Assembly (NCBI RefSeq): GCF_002865645.1
Contig: NW_020194563.1
Location: 454,152 to 518,151 of the forward strand
Direction of reading: 5' to 3'
Origin: Hyaloscypha bicolor E
Taxonomy: Eukaryota > Ascomycota > Leotiomycetes > Helotiales > Hyaloscyphaceae
Length of the DNA: 64,000 bases
Positions 35,275-46,160 of this stretch are shown one piece after another. The notes under the pieces are model-generated. The model was not told where the DNA came from. It saw nothing but the letters and a program-made list of their open reading frames with translations, and did no database searches. Positions within the stretch are counted from its first letter, which is position 1, and the number at the start of each line of letters is the position of its first letter. A program made the translations under genes and the position numbers.

Positions 35275-35930
35275 CTCTAAAGACAGTCACGTGGCAATCC
35301 CAAAAGTACTCGCTTCCATTAATGCTCTCTCGCCTTTACATAAACAAATTCCTATCTTTAATCCTTATCTCTGAATCCCCGTTGAGAGTATATCTTCTAT
35401 CTATTCACAGAAACCTTCCTGTACATCCCTAATAGCCTCAAGAACCCCTTCTCATTATCAGCACAACATTGAAACCCTCACCGACGACTGCGAGCACCAC
35501 TCCTAAAAGTATAGACACCTCCTCAGTCGCACTAATAAGTACTATACAGTCGACAGTTCATCGAATTGTTCAAGAAGCTCCTCAAGTATGCATTCCAATT
35601 TCTCCCCGAGGAACTATCGCGCTCCAAAGATCGAAGGTATTCCCGTTATGATGACCAATACTCCCGACCTCGAAGATACCACGGCGTCCTCTTACCCCTC
35701 CCTCGGCCACTTGATAACTTCGCATACCTGAAGAGATATGGAAGAGGTATCAAGCAAGCCGACAAGTCGATTACGCACTCGGAATCTCTACTAATAGAGC
35801 CACGCCTCTATTGTGACACACACCGCACCCAAGTTAATCGCAAGGACCTCAACGGCATCCTCCATAACGACATGATTGCCCTCATTGCTACCGCTAACAT
35901 TACTTTTATTTATAATTTTATAATAAGTTT
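35275..35930 (+). repeat. duplicated promoter and leader module, copy 1
   Basis: 35275-35690 parallels 45665-46160: a TCACGTG motif, the block TCGCCTTTACATAAACAAAT (TCGCCTTCACTTAAACAAAT in the other copy), the stretch ATCGAATTGTTCAAGAAG, and an ATG context encoding MTNTPDLE, against MTANTPDLE at 46123. In this copy the frame ends after about 28 codons and the sequence joins, near 35700, the repeat shared with 4905-5035. It appears to be a truncated gene-family copy fused to another repeat. Confidence 0.6.
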
Positions 35931-35937
35931 AATTTAA

Positions 35938-36582
35938 TAAGTTTTGTATAATAAGCTTCCTCTCTTATATCCTTTAGATTAATTATAAAACGGCTCGATA
36001 TATATCTCTATATTAATATTATTATTTAAGCCTTTTAACTTAGCTTGTATTCTTGTAGCTATTAGCCTTTTTATTAAAGGCTTCTTGACAGCAAGCCAGG
36101 AACCCCGTAGTCTTTAGCTACGAGCTTTAATATCTAATGCCGAGGTCTTGAGTATTAAATCGAGTCTCTCCATAAAGTCCCTTAGTATTGTCTTTGCTAT
36201 ACCGGCAATGCTCCTTAGATCTTCCCTTCGGACCAAATCACCGTGGTGTCACGAGGCAGGTGTGTAACGATAACAAAGTTTATTTGAGCATTTGGACGCT
36301 ATTTTGAGAGCTTCTTAGAAGAGGCAACGTTTGTTCAGGTCTTCAGCCCTGACTCTGCATGACTGGTTGCTACCGGGGCTCTTCCGAGCTTTGCAGCAGG
36401 TACGCTGCTCTATGCCTCAGCAAACTCTTATTTGCAAGGTAAATGGAATAAAGGATTAAATGTATACGACTATATATATTAGAGGTGGATTTAACTCGCA
36501 GACGTCATAAACGCCGGTGAAAGGTTTCATTATAAGTACTTGACAATCTAACCAAGTCGAAGGCTCAGGGGTGGAAAGAACT
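35938..36582. other. no recognised gene, downstream of the ankyrin gene
   Basis: AT-rich to about 36070, then mixed composition. No convincing frame. It would include the 3' UTR and terminator of the ankyrin gene, which ends at 36583 on the minus strand; no distinct polyadenylation signal was chosen. Confidence 0.4.
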
Positions 36583-39500
36583 TTAAGATTCCCAACAAAT
36601 AAACTCTTCTCCAAAACCACTTTCACTCGTAACTAAACAGCTACCCCCATCATCCGGATCCCTCGGCTCGCGCTTTTGGCTGGGCCTTGAGTCACTAACC
36701 AAGAGATCCACTACAGCGAAATGACCAGCCTCTTGAGCACGCTCAATAGCTCGCTCAAACTGCGGACGGTGATCTCCATGGACCTTAATGCCAGCATTCA
36801 ACAATATGGCCACAATGTCAAGACGGCCGTGTTCGGCGGCTCCTTCTAGTGCAGTTCTGCCCTCGGATCTCGCCGGTGCAGCGTCTAGGTCGGCACCATT
36901 TTGTAGCAACAGATCGACGATACCGGCATATCCATAAATGCAGGCGAACTGCAGAGCTGTCGCACCTCCACTTCCGGCAGGAGGAGCATTGACATCCGCC
37001 CCCCGGTTGATAAGGTACTCGGAAATCCTAAAATCTCCCACTTCGGCGGCTTTTTGCAACGGCGTTCTCTTCACGCCAAGGACCGTTGAGCGATTAACAT
37101 CTGCGCCCATCTCTACGAGTAGTTGTACTTTGTCGATTTTTTGAACCTTGACAGCCACCAGCAGCGCTGTCTCGTTCTCGACCTTACCAATGCCGTGTAT
37201 TGAGTCCCACCTTCTGCGGTAGACGATGGCATTTAAACTTGCTGCAGTGTTCCTTTCAATCATCGCGTCTAACATCATGCGAAATATGGCAAATCCTGTC
37301 TCACTATCCTGCTCAATCGCTTCCACAAAAGGCGTTTTCTGGTTGTCGTCCCACTCTGGATGCTTTACTACAAGTGCAGATATAAGCGGTGTGCCAATTC
37401 CATTCGCCAGGAGCTTGGCAACGAGAGGTAGATCTCCGCGACGAACTGCAATCCGCATTGCCTCAAGGCCATAGACAGCCTTGCCTCGAGGATAACTCTC
37501 GCGGAACTTGTCCAGCAGAACATCCATAATTTCTAGATTCTTCATATACACCGCCTCTGCCAATGCACTAGCATCGGAAGGGTCTGCTCCGTTGGACAGC
37601 AGGAATGATATCATATCGATGTCTCCGTTCATGATGCCAGCAACTAGTGGAGTCATAACTTCAATGGGAGGTGGACCGACGTCGCCTTCGTCCGAACTGA
37701 CGCCGTCCTCATCCGAACCGACGCTGCCTTCATCCGAATCTATGTCGTTATCCGAATAGACGTCGTCTTCCCCAAAATTGACGTTATTCTCCCCATAATT
37801 GACTTCATTCTCATATGAATCGATATCGCTCTCTCTTGAATCGACGTCGATATTATTCTCTCCAGAGTCGACTTCGTTCTCATTCGAAGAGACTATGTCA
37901 TCGAATGCCTCGTCGATTTCATATCTTGGGTCATCGCCCCCAACCGAGAAATTGACCGACGCCCCAAATCTCAATAAAAGCTCAACCAGCTCCCTATCGT
38001 TGGCTCTGACCGCCATGATTAGCGGTGTTATTGAATCAGTACCTGCGTTAACAGGCGCACCAGCCATGATTAATTCCATGACAAGGGAGCGATCGCCACG
38101 TTTGACAGCTTCGAATAAAGGCGAAAACTGCGTTGCGTAGCGAGCCGCAAAATCAATGTCAGGTGAATCAAGAAGCGCCCTGATTAGTTTGGATTCCCTT
38201 TTTTGCATGGCCAAACTCAAAGCATCGACTGTCTCGCTGGAGCTCTCACTGGCTCCCAGTTCGAGCAGTCTGAGGGCAAGCTTACTTTGGTTCGACCGAA
38301 TGGCTTCTACCAGGCCATAGCCCAGTATCTCAGGTGTATGGGGGCCGTGGAGTTCAAGTAGTCGATTGGCCATACCGACGTTGCCAGCGTGAAAAGTGGC
38401 CACCAATGCGGCATGATATCGAGTGGCCTCCTTTATCTGACGGAGAGCTCCATGTTCCTCTAGCAACTTCACTATTCCCGCTCTTTTGAACCGAATGGCT
38501 TCGGATAATGGAGTAGCCATATATGATATCTTCGGTAGGAGATGATAAGTGGCAATTGGGGCTGGATCTGCCATGGCTCCTCTTTCAAGTAGAAACTGCA
38601 CCAACTCCATACCTCCACTCTGGATTGCAAAAGTGAGAGTAGTTTCGGTCATATAGAAGTCATATTCGACAAGGAGCATCTTAGCAACACTGATATTTTG
38701 TCGAAATACTACCACATCAAGAAAATGTGTCGGCCAACTATCGTGGAAATTCCAAAATGGTGATTTTATAGACTCCTCACGTAGAATCTCCAAAACAAGG
38801 CGATTTTGGACAAGTACTTCACAGAGTCTGATTGCTGCTTCATTGCCCATAAATGCAACTGCTCTGTGAAATATCCCGCTTTTGGCCCACTCAATATGAT
38901 CATCAGCTCCGCCAGTAAGGAGAAGCCGTTCGAGAGCGGTAAGGGAGCCAGAGTACAAGGCCAAGCTGATAATCGAGGTGTCAACTACAGCGCCATGACG
39001 CAAGAGGAGATCGACGAGTTGGAATGTCCGATCTTCCGCCACGTTTCTGGTTGGAGGAGGAGGAGGAGGAGGAGGAGGAGGAGGGCCACCATGGTATCGC
39101 CGGTTTAGAGTACGTGCGAGAGCACCACTGTGCCTCCGTCCATAATGATCGAACGATTCAATGGACTTATTGACATCGGCACCATGGTAAAGGAGAACGC
39201 TGACCATTTGGATCTGCCTGCAAGAGGCAGCGAACTCAAGAGCGGTCTCTGTTCCACGTTCATGACTTCGGCAGACAACCTCATTTGCATTGATTCTGAT
39301 CTCTGGAGACTTGAGGAGAATCTCAACAGCTGCTGTGTCATCGGCCTCAATGGCACACTGGAACAGTTTCTCCACAACTGCTCTGCTAGCTTGGCTGCTA
39401 GGAGGCAGTTGGTGGAGAAACTTGAGAAGTTCTGCCCCTGCTTTTGCTTTCAAGGATTTCCAGACGTCGGAATACGAGAGATCCTCCATGCCGGCAAAGT

Positions 39501-40505
39501 TATTAGCTATGCCGAATAGGAGCAGCTTCGCGTGCGGGGTATATAAAAATGGAGATCCCTGAATTGCCATTGAAACCTCGTCCGAGGGTCCAATGAGATT
39601 GGAAGTATGTAAGGCTAGTGGCAAGATTGCCTGGAGGCGTCGTTCTGAGATTGGAAGTTGGTCTCCACGCACGAGTTGCGAAGTTAGGGGCTCTGAAAAT
39701 GGCACCATTTCAGACGGCACCCAGGATTCGCTAGCAAAATCGCCAGCCCGGGTCAATAGCTCCGGATTGATGTATGCCGGGCGAGTGAGAGGCGGTCTGT
39801 ATGGTCCCTGATCATCTACATTCAGCCAAGTTAGCATCAACTCTTTTGAGTGTCGTCAATTGGAAATCTTAGCATACTATAGTAACTATCAAGAGACTGA
39901 AACAGCTGCATGGTTGGCAAATTGTTATTTTCAACCGGGTCAACCCTTTCAGGTGGTGGCGTGCGGAGCGAAAATCGGGGTGGAACCCGAGGCACAGGCG
40001 AGTGGCAGTCTAGCAAGGCATAATTAGTCTCCTGGTCTGGAACTTGCGGGTATGCTGGGAGATGATGGGATACCTTGACTTTGACGTTTCCGAATCGCTA
40101 GAGAGCCATGGCGTGATATCTCCCGCTGTACTCTGACGTCGGGTATGAGGTGGCCATCAAAGAACACGGCTGTTTTCTTTCCCACCAACTGTCGGTGATG
40201 TAAATTATGAGCGATGATTTTCCATACTGCGCTCGTGTGATTCTTGCGCAAGCCCCATTTCTTGAGTTGCGTCTCGAACTGGGACTTGCTTCAACTACCG
40301 TTAGTCTGATGGGTTTTGTGTGCTTTGGCATTTGAGAGAAGAGACAGATTCATGCCTACCTAGCATGGAACCCAAATTCGTTGGCCATTTTGTTTCTGAC
40401 CGCAGAGAGGCCCATATCATCCCCCACATAGAGTTGACGAATTGTGCTTTCATGACGAGCCCAATCAAGAGGAGCCAGGCGCCTCGTGGCTACAACACTC
40501 GCCAT
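36583..40505 (-). CDS. Clr5-domain ankyrin-repeat protein, four exons, about 1,241 aa
   Basis: Proposed exons: 40505-40360, 40288-40074, 40009-39878 and 39815-36583. The N-terminus carries a fungal Clr5 domain (about residues 12-65: PLDWARHESTIRQLYVGDDM, then FETQLKKWGLRKN spanning intron 1), a putative DNA-binding module. The long last exon holds many ankyrin repeats, such as TALEFAASCRQIQMVSVLLY and NGADLDAAPARSEGRTALEG, grouped before and after a linker. A run of 11 prolines lies near residues 409-419 and an acidic D/E/N/S-rich linker near 797-878. No signal peptide or membrane span. The introns (71, 64 and 62 bp) have plausible splice sites and keep frame throughout. No stop or frameshift was seen, so it appears intact amid decayed DNA. 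Such proteins are probably nuclear scaffolds or regulators; the partner is unknown. Confidence 0.85.
37675..37920 (-). repeat. acidic low-complexity coding repeat in the ankyrin gene
   Basis: Imperfect short repeats encode variants of ENEVDSGENN, YGENNVNFGEDD and SDEGSVGSDEDG between two ankyrin blocks. Such tracts vary in length readily. No known motif. Confidence 0.7.
39052..39084 (-). repeat. GGA/CCT trinucleotide repeat encoding polyproline
   Basis: Eleven consecutive proline codons in the ankyrin gene, nearly all CCT, between two ankyrin segments. A microsatellite likely to vary among strains without breaking the frame. Confidence 0.9.
39816..39877 (-). other. intron 3 of the Clr5-ankyrin gene
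   Basis: Donor GTATGC, branch GATGCTAAC, acceptor TGTAG, 62 bp. It joins QSLDSYYN to DQGPYRPPLT in frame with the large last exon. Confidence 0.65.
40010..40073 (-). other. intron 2 of the Clr5-ankyrin gene
   Basis: Donor GTATCC, branch-like GACTAAT, acceptor GCTAG, 64 bp, phase 1. Without removal the frame stops within 20 codons. Confidence 0.6.
40289..40359 (-). other. intron 1 of the Clr5-ankyrin gene
   Basis: Donor GTAGGC, branch-like GACTAAC, acceptor TTGAAG, 71 bp. Splicing joins GFHA-S-KSQFETQLKKWG, restoring the Clr5 core, which is otherwise split across frames. Confidence 0.75.
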
Positions 40506-40767
40506 TCCGAATGAAACAGAAATGACACGAGCAAATGGAAGCAGGGTTAGACTAACGGAGCGAGGGAACGATGGCTAAAGTTAGACGTAGAGATATGGCA
40601 GGGTACGTGAACGCGGGGCGGGCAAGAAATGATGTGATTACATTCGATGAGACGGAAGGCTCTGTTCTGCAAAGGAGAAATGGATTCAAAGCATGAGGCT
40701 TGGGTGAGATTTATGTTCCATCTGGCTCGGGTATTCTTCGGTTGATGTGGGCTGTGCCCAACCGCTA

Positions 40768-41620
40768 CGGAAAGCCATAAGGATCACCAGTCTAAATTTA
40801 AGCGAACTTTGTGTTGAAATTAGGGGCCTGAGGCCCCTAATAGGCTTAGTAAGCCCTGGAACCGAACGCCATGGGGCTGTGCACTAGCTTAATACCCTGT
40901 CCAGCTGGAATACCCTGTATAGCTGGAATACCCTGTACGGCTGGAATACCCTGTATGGCTGGAATACCCTGTATAGCTGGAATACCCTGTACGGCTGGAA
41001 TACCCTGTACGGCTGGAATACCCTGTACAGCTGGAATACCATGTACGGCTGGAATACCCTGTATAGCTGTAATCGGTTCAGCTGGCATAGGGATTTAGTA
41101 CATGTGACTTAGGGGGTTCAGGGCTATATATACGGGCTACTTACCACTGTAGAACAGCAGTCAATTCAGTACCGTTTACTTGGTTTACATTGCAAGCACG
41201 TGACCCTAGCTATATTGCTTTAGCTAGTTCAACACTTTGCACCTTGCCAAACATCGCCTATACTTTTTTCCTAAATACGCATCCCCGCCGCCTTATTATT
41301 ATCTATTATCGCGCGCGCGTATATACGTTATAGTTAAAGTAAGTTAGAAAAGGATCATAGTAATAGTAGAGGCGTAACTCCAGGAGGGGATGGAGGAAGG
41401 GCGTGGGCGGGGAGTTGGAAGTCGAAAATTAAGTATTAAGAATCGAGAGTCGCGAGTCGCGAGTAAGCAATATAGCCTCTAGTCACTAAATTATAGGCTC
41501 CAACCGTTAAAATTTAGTGGTTAGCTTTTTCGTGGAGTGTGGCATAGCATTTTTGGAGGGTGAACTATGAAAACCCGATTCGTAAAGGTCGCTTGAACTA
41601 GTGATCCTTATGGCTTTCCG
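40768..41620. mobile_element. MITE with TA duplication, split by a solo LTR
   Basis: Terminal inverted repeats begin CGGAAAGCCATAAGGATCAC on the left and, inverted, end GTGATCCTTATGGCTTTCCG on the right, flanked by TA (40766-40767 and 41621-41622). Imperfect similarity extends to about 40 bp (AAGCGAACTTT / AAGCGACCTTT). Without the nested LTR and its duplicated 5 bp the element is about 425 bp, with no transposase. TA targeting fits a Tc1/mariner-type MITE. Confidence 0.8.
40812..41234 (+). repeat. solo LTR, family M, copy 2, nested in a MITE
   Basis: 423 bp, TGTTGAA...TTCAACA, with the 5-bp duplication CTTTG (40807-40811 and 41235-41239). It is nearly identical to 6350-6772. The minisatellite at 40889-41068 has ten 18-bp units; TATA-like sequence lies at about 41124 and CACGTG at 41197-41202. 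Insertion into the MITE gives the relative order of the two events. Confidence 0.9.
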
Positions 41621-41622
41621 TA

Positions 41623-41931
41623 GGGCAGTGACTCGCTGCACACTCTTCTGATTGGCTTGGAACAGAATCTGATTTTGAAACTGTGTGGAAGCCTTTGGCG
41701 TCGGATTTTGGTCCCGTCGAGTGTGCAAATGCGTTAACTCATCTCATAGAACAAAATCGCCGCCTGCACGCATATCCTAATAACATTGGAAAATGGGGTC
41801 CTTCCGGGTGGGTTTTAATCGCAAATCCAAGAATCTAGTTCAGATGAAGAGGATCCTTGTTTTTACCAGCTCAAACATTCCATTTCGGCAAAAATTCCGC
41901 AATACCCTGCTACGCGAATTACTCTACACGT
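41623..41931. other. intergenic
   Basis: No convincing gene; a plus-strand frame from 41793 overlaps the 3' end of the small gene on the opposite strand and looks spurious. Confidence 0.4.
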
Positions 41932-42374
41932 TCACAGATCGTTCGAATGCACACCAATCTCACTCCCCACTTCTACTTCGACCGAGCTACTGTAGTTACT
42001 CGCCTCAGGAATATCTTGCGTGACTGTGTGATTGCTACCTCCAACGACAATTCCGTAGAAAGGCGCGTCTGCTTTAGACTCCTCCAGCCATCGGTGCAGA
42101 GGTAGACTTCCCTCGATGGGCGGATCCTCTATCGGGCAAGGCATCAACTTGTGGGATTCACCAGCCTGCGGCTCTCCAGACTTGTGCCCATGACGAGAAC
42201 TACGGGCCTTCTTCGTTGTTCTTGCTTCGCTGTTTCGGCCGAGATCAGTCTGGCGGCTGTCCTTGTTGTCAGCCTTCGCGTGGAGGTCATTCTGGTTCAT
42301 GCTCTGTAAGACCAGGTTAGCATGACTTGCGAGACCTTAAACGAGAAACCCGGCCGTACTTGTTGTTTGTCCAT
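41932..42374 (-). CDS. small hypothetical protein, two exons, about 128 aa
   Basis: Exon 1, 42374-42360, encodes MDKQQ; an intron of 56 bp (42304-42359: GTACGG donor, GCTAAC branch, TTACAG acceptor) is followed by exon 2, 42303-41932, giving SMNQNDLHAKADNKDSRQTD onwards to a stop. The N-terminal half is basic and rich in K, R, S and T (RTTKKARSSRHGHKSGE); the rest is mixed and acidic at the end. No domain, signal peptide or membrane span. An uninterrupted frame plus a textbook phase-0 intron support a real gene. A model starting at the in-frame ATG of exon 2 (42300) is possible. Confidence 0.55.
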
Positions 42375-43162
42375 ACCCTATACCGCTTCCACCCGAAGAA
42401 AATACAGCAAGCTCAAGGTGAGGAGATGGTTTCTCAAATTCCCATGCGGGGGGAAAATATTCAGTTAAGGTCGAGTAGCGACGTTCCACGGGTGGAATAT
42501 GGTGTCAAATAGTGATAGATTCTACCTCGCTAACGACTGAAGACGAGTATTTATAAGGTTGCAATCTGATATTTTATGCTGTTGTCGACATTTTGACGAA
42601 CTATGCTAGCTATGGAGCAAGAAGCACGACTCGCAGTCTCACTACGGCTTCTGGGGACTCTGAAACTGCACATCACATGCGTTCAGATTTTTTTGGGCCA
42701 ATAAGTAGCTTGATACTCCTCGGTGGCTCCAGGTGCCTGTGGGTTTCGTCCAAATCGTGGAGCGCAACGCCGAGCCTCGCTGGAATCGGATTTCGGTACT
42801 AGCCAATCAGATCGCAGCGCCCTGGTCGCCTGGAAGTACCAGCTTGCCATGTCAATTTCTGTTCCCTATCACAGGATTGAAGGTGGCGTTCGGATTTTGG
42901 TGTTGCCCAATCCTTAGTGCCGCCGAAAGGTGATAGACGGTCTTGAATCGCTCGATCGATGCATGCTGAGCCATTAACAGCCGAGTGCTTCGAAAACTGA
43001 TCAGATTTGATCTTTATAGCTTCTCAATTAATATAAACAAGACAGTGGCGAATACTTCTGACCACAAAGCTCGAGGTTTTGAACAGAGAATTGTTAGCTA
43101 ATTCTTCTCTCACTCCTTAAACTTCCAGTGGACCAAAATCACTACCTAAACATTATGTTCTC
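42375..43162. other. intergenic, no recognised gene
   Basis: Overlapping plus-strand frames of 60-70 codons around 42593-42933 lack coherent continuation or domains. Presumed upstream region of the small gene and downstream region of the membrane-protein pseudogene. Confidence 0.35.
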
Positions 43163-44250
43163 TTACCCAAAAACCTTGGGCCATGCCGGTATTCGTGTCC
43201 CGACAGAATTGAAACGAGTATCGTACCAAAGTATCGTGATGATAACAGATAATTTAAAGAACGTAAGACACAGGTTGGTGGCCGTGAACCTTGCAGGATC
43301 GAGATTTTGTTCCCCTGTGCGTTGAGTCAGGGGGAGAAAAGCACCGCGAAAGCGATTGTGATAGATTGCGTACAAGAGGCTAACTATTACACACTGGAAG
43401 GCCAGAATCACAAGTGCAATCTTGCAAAACTGAATCCATGCACCGAAGCCGAGGCAGAGGAGGAAGGCGACGGCAGATAGAGCGGTAATCCCTCTCTCAC
43501 TAATAATGAAGGTTTTTGGATCCAGCCGAGTACAGCGATGAAAGATGGTAACTGTGTATAAGCCCGCCAGGGTGCCAGCAACTCCAATGAAAGGGGCAAC
43601 TCAACGCCGAGTACAAACCAAAATTCGTGGCATGTAAGCCTAGTATAGTCGTTGGGTGGGCTCCAGTGGAGAGATTTCCAAAGGTTGTCGTAAGCCCAAG
43701 AGACGAATATCAGATGAAGGACGGTGCCAACGACTAGGAAGGCACAGTCCATCCATCTGAGTCTGTCATCAAGGCTTCGGCACCGTTCCATTGCTTGTTC
43801 ATCGTGGTAGCCATAAAATTCATGTCTTCCTCCGCCCCCTGCCATTGAGCTGTGCCGTTAGACCCGTCTCGAATCTCTTCATTTTCACCCGGACGGCAGC
43901 CGGCAGTGGAAGGCCTTATCGGAATAGACAAGAAGACCGCCTCTAAGACAACGAAGGGGAAGAGGTATCCCAACGCGAATCAACTGGTAATAGGGATGCC
44001 TCCAGACGAGAGGATTTTGATCACCATTTCGACTGTTCAGCCAACGGAGATAACCCAGCGTAACGCTGCATGCCGTTTTAATTCCCGAATACATGCGTTC
44101 CCATCGGGGAAGCTTTAAAACGATCGACCTGTAGATGAATAGACGCAGTGCAAGACTTATTGCATCAGAGACATCGATATAAGGTGAAGCGCGGAGGATA
44201 AATCTGAATGCAACAAGCTGACCACACACGCGACCAGCGGGCTGGGTCAT
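43163..44250 (-). pseudogene. frameshifted multi-pass membrane protein gene
   Basis: Starting at ATG 44250 (MTQPAGRVCGQLVAFRFILR), coding continues with about three frame changes and no in-frame nonsense: 44250-43960, 43973-43830 (GYLFPFVVLEAVFLSIPIRP), 43845-43610 (MDCAFLVVGTVLHLIFVSWA) and 43600-43163 (GITALSAVAFLLCLGFGAWI, then ALVILAFQCVIVSLLYAIYH) to a stop at 43163. About four to six hydrophobic spans are visible. The family is not recognised. One shift lies at the CCCC run near 43595; sequencing error at homopolymers is a possible alternative to true decay. Confidence 0.55.
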
Positions 44251-45029
44251 GGTGTTCAGAGCCTCTGCAATCAGCGGCCATAATGTCGCGTACCCTTGTA
44301 TCGTGGTATCGGAGGACGGACGAGCGACTGCTAGGAGTTAGTTTTGGCAGGATCGCAATATGCCTTGCGTACCATCAGGTGCAGTCCCGTTCAGAGTCGA
44401 TTTCCAGCTATGTTAGGGAAGCATCTTGCGGGGAATACTGAAGTAGTCATTTAGACCATGAAATGGTTGTAAGGTGGAACTTGTATCTAATTTATGTCTC
44501 GGCGATTTTCCCCCCACGCAGACGGAGCATGTTGCTAGGCACTACCTAGCTAAGCGCTAGGGGGTATATAGAGAGAGAGACATAGCTTTAGAAGGGGTGA
44601 TTGATTAGTCTCTTATGAGAGTCACTTCTTGCAATTAGTTATACTTGTAAGCGTCACTCTATACTCTACCTTACCTTGACTACTTGTGCAGCGCCCTGCT
44701 ATTGTGCGCCTCACAATTATGCACCGGCTCTATACTACGGGCAGAATTCTTTGCACAAACTTAATATTTTTATATTCTTACTACAAATTCTGTCTAACAA
44801 CCCATCCTCTCACCTCGCATTATAACCAAAAGTGCCCACCATCTATCGGAACAAATTTATACAGGTCTCGGATTGCTGGATCCATAATATTAATAATAGG
44901 CCTCGGCTTCAATCCTGCGATAGCGTCATCGACCTGCCCACCACTGTCGAACAATTGGACCGTGCACATCGTGCAAAGAAATAGAAGACTTGTGTCCCCT
45001 CTTCTCTCGTATGCCGTACTCGTTAAAGA
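44251..45029. other. no recognised gene; LTR-like unit possible
   Basis: A stretch at about 44530-44799 begins TGTTGC, has a TATA-like GGGTATATAGAGAG and ends CTAACA, resembling a 270-bp LTR, but no target duplication is visible. Plus-strand frames here look spurious. Confidence 0.3.
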
Positions 45030-45190
45030 CAGTCATGTGACAAACCCAAAGCGCTAGCGTCCACTGGCTTCATTTCTCCTTCAGATAAACAGATCTCCAT
45101 CTCCAAACCTCCTTTCCTTCCCCGTTCCGAGCATAGCTTCCATCCATCCGCAAAGCCTTCTCCGCACCCCTTACCACCTAAAGAACCTCT
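45030..45190 (+). repeat. partial copy of the promoter and leader module
   Basis: GACAGTCATGTGACAAACCC, then CTTTCCTTCCCCGTTCCGAGCAT, resembles the start of the modules at 35275 and 45665. Only the first 150 bp or so are shared. Confidence 0.5.
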
Positions 45191-45217
45191 TCTCATCACC
45201 GAGTCGTTGCGAAGGGG

Positions 45218-45352
45218 GAGATTCTCTTAAGCCTCAAGACACTCATCGCTTAACTTTCGCGCTAAGGCATATTTAGTGTTGTGAGGGGGAAAATTCGCTT
45301 CAGCCTTAGGCACACATTTCGCTTAATTATGGCGCTAAGGAGTATTTAGCCT
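45218..45352. repeat. two tandem copies of a unit of about 70 bp
   Basis: Each copy runs from GGGGGAGA(A)TTC(T/G)CTT to CGCTAAGG(C/A)(A/G)TATTTAG, with moderate divergence. The second copy belongs to the dispersed repeat shared with 26163-26372. Confidence 0.65.
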
Positions 45353-45488
45353 CGCTCCCAAGCTTCTACGAGCTTCACGCTTCTCTTCTAGAAATATTCA
45401 CAATTCTAGAAATCTCTGGTGTTCATATGTGACGTGTAAAATACCCGGTAATTCATCAACCTGGTACTTGGTTCACTTCTGCCTATTT
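45277..45488 (+). repeat. dispersed repeat, inverted copy of 26163-26372
   Basis: High similarity to the minus strand of 26372-26163 over about 210 bp. A more diverged second copy follows at about 45515-45655 (GAGCTTCCACGAGCATCGGG against GAGCTTCACGCTTCTCTTCT). Confidence 0.75.
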
Positions 45489-45664
45489 CTTCTGAGGATC
45501 TTCAGTGTTGCCCTCGAGCTTCCACGAGCATCGGGCTTCTGTTCTAGCAAATATCGTTATTTCTAGAGCTCACTACCGTATCACCTAGAGTGTGTTTCTA
45601 CCCCGTCGATCGATTACCTGGACAAGTCTCACTTCTGCCTTTTTGACATCTGAACTATCAATTT

Positions 45665-46160
45665 CGTCAAAGAAGGTCACGTGACACCCATGAAAGCGCT
45701 CGCTCCCATCAATGCTCTGTCGCCTTCACTTAAACAAATACCTTCTCTAAACCTACTTTCCTTCCCCGCTAAGAGCATCGGCTCCGCAAGGATGTCCAGG
45801 TAAGAAACCATGCACCCAGTCCCCTTGACTATTGCATCGAGCTCACGTCAGAGCCGACTCAGATATCGTCAACAACACCCGCACCCGAAGACGATCAAGG
45901 TTCGATCTTGCATCCTAAAGCGCATCTCCAGCCCCTACTGCGACTCCGTATTTACTTCATTGTATTGATCATTATTAGGCACCACCTTCTCAGTCGCCAC
46001 TGACAGGCACTGAGCAGTCGACAGCTGATCGAATTGTTCAAGAAGCGCCTCAAGTTTGCATTCCAATTTCTCCTCGATAAACGTTCTGCTGACGCGCTCC
46101 AAAGATCGAAGGTATTCCCATCATGACGGCCAACACTCCCGACCTCGAAGTACCTACCAC
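45665..46160 (+). repeat. duplicated promoter and leader module, copy 2
   Basis: Matches 35275-35690, including GGTCACGTGACA, TAAACAAAT, ATCGAATTGTTCAAGAAG, GCTCCAAAGATCGAAGGTAT and the ATG with NTPDLE. It directly precedes the pseudogene at 46123, so it probably holds that gene's promoter and 5' UTR. Confidence 0.6.

Noticed and set aside
37508..38140. Plus-strand open frames across the ankyrin gene
   Set aside because: Antisense shadows of the conserved ankyrin coding sequence, with low-complexity S/E-rich composition from the acidic repeat.
44530..44799. Additional solo LTR (TGTTGC...CTAACA with TATA-like box)
   Set aside because: The flanks GAGCA and ACCCA do not match, and no second copy is present in the window.
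44686..45057. 123-codon plus-strand frame
   Set aside because: It begins inside the LTR-like unit and ends in the repeated TCATGTG module; composition is not protein-like.
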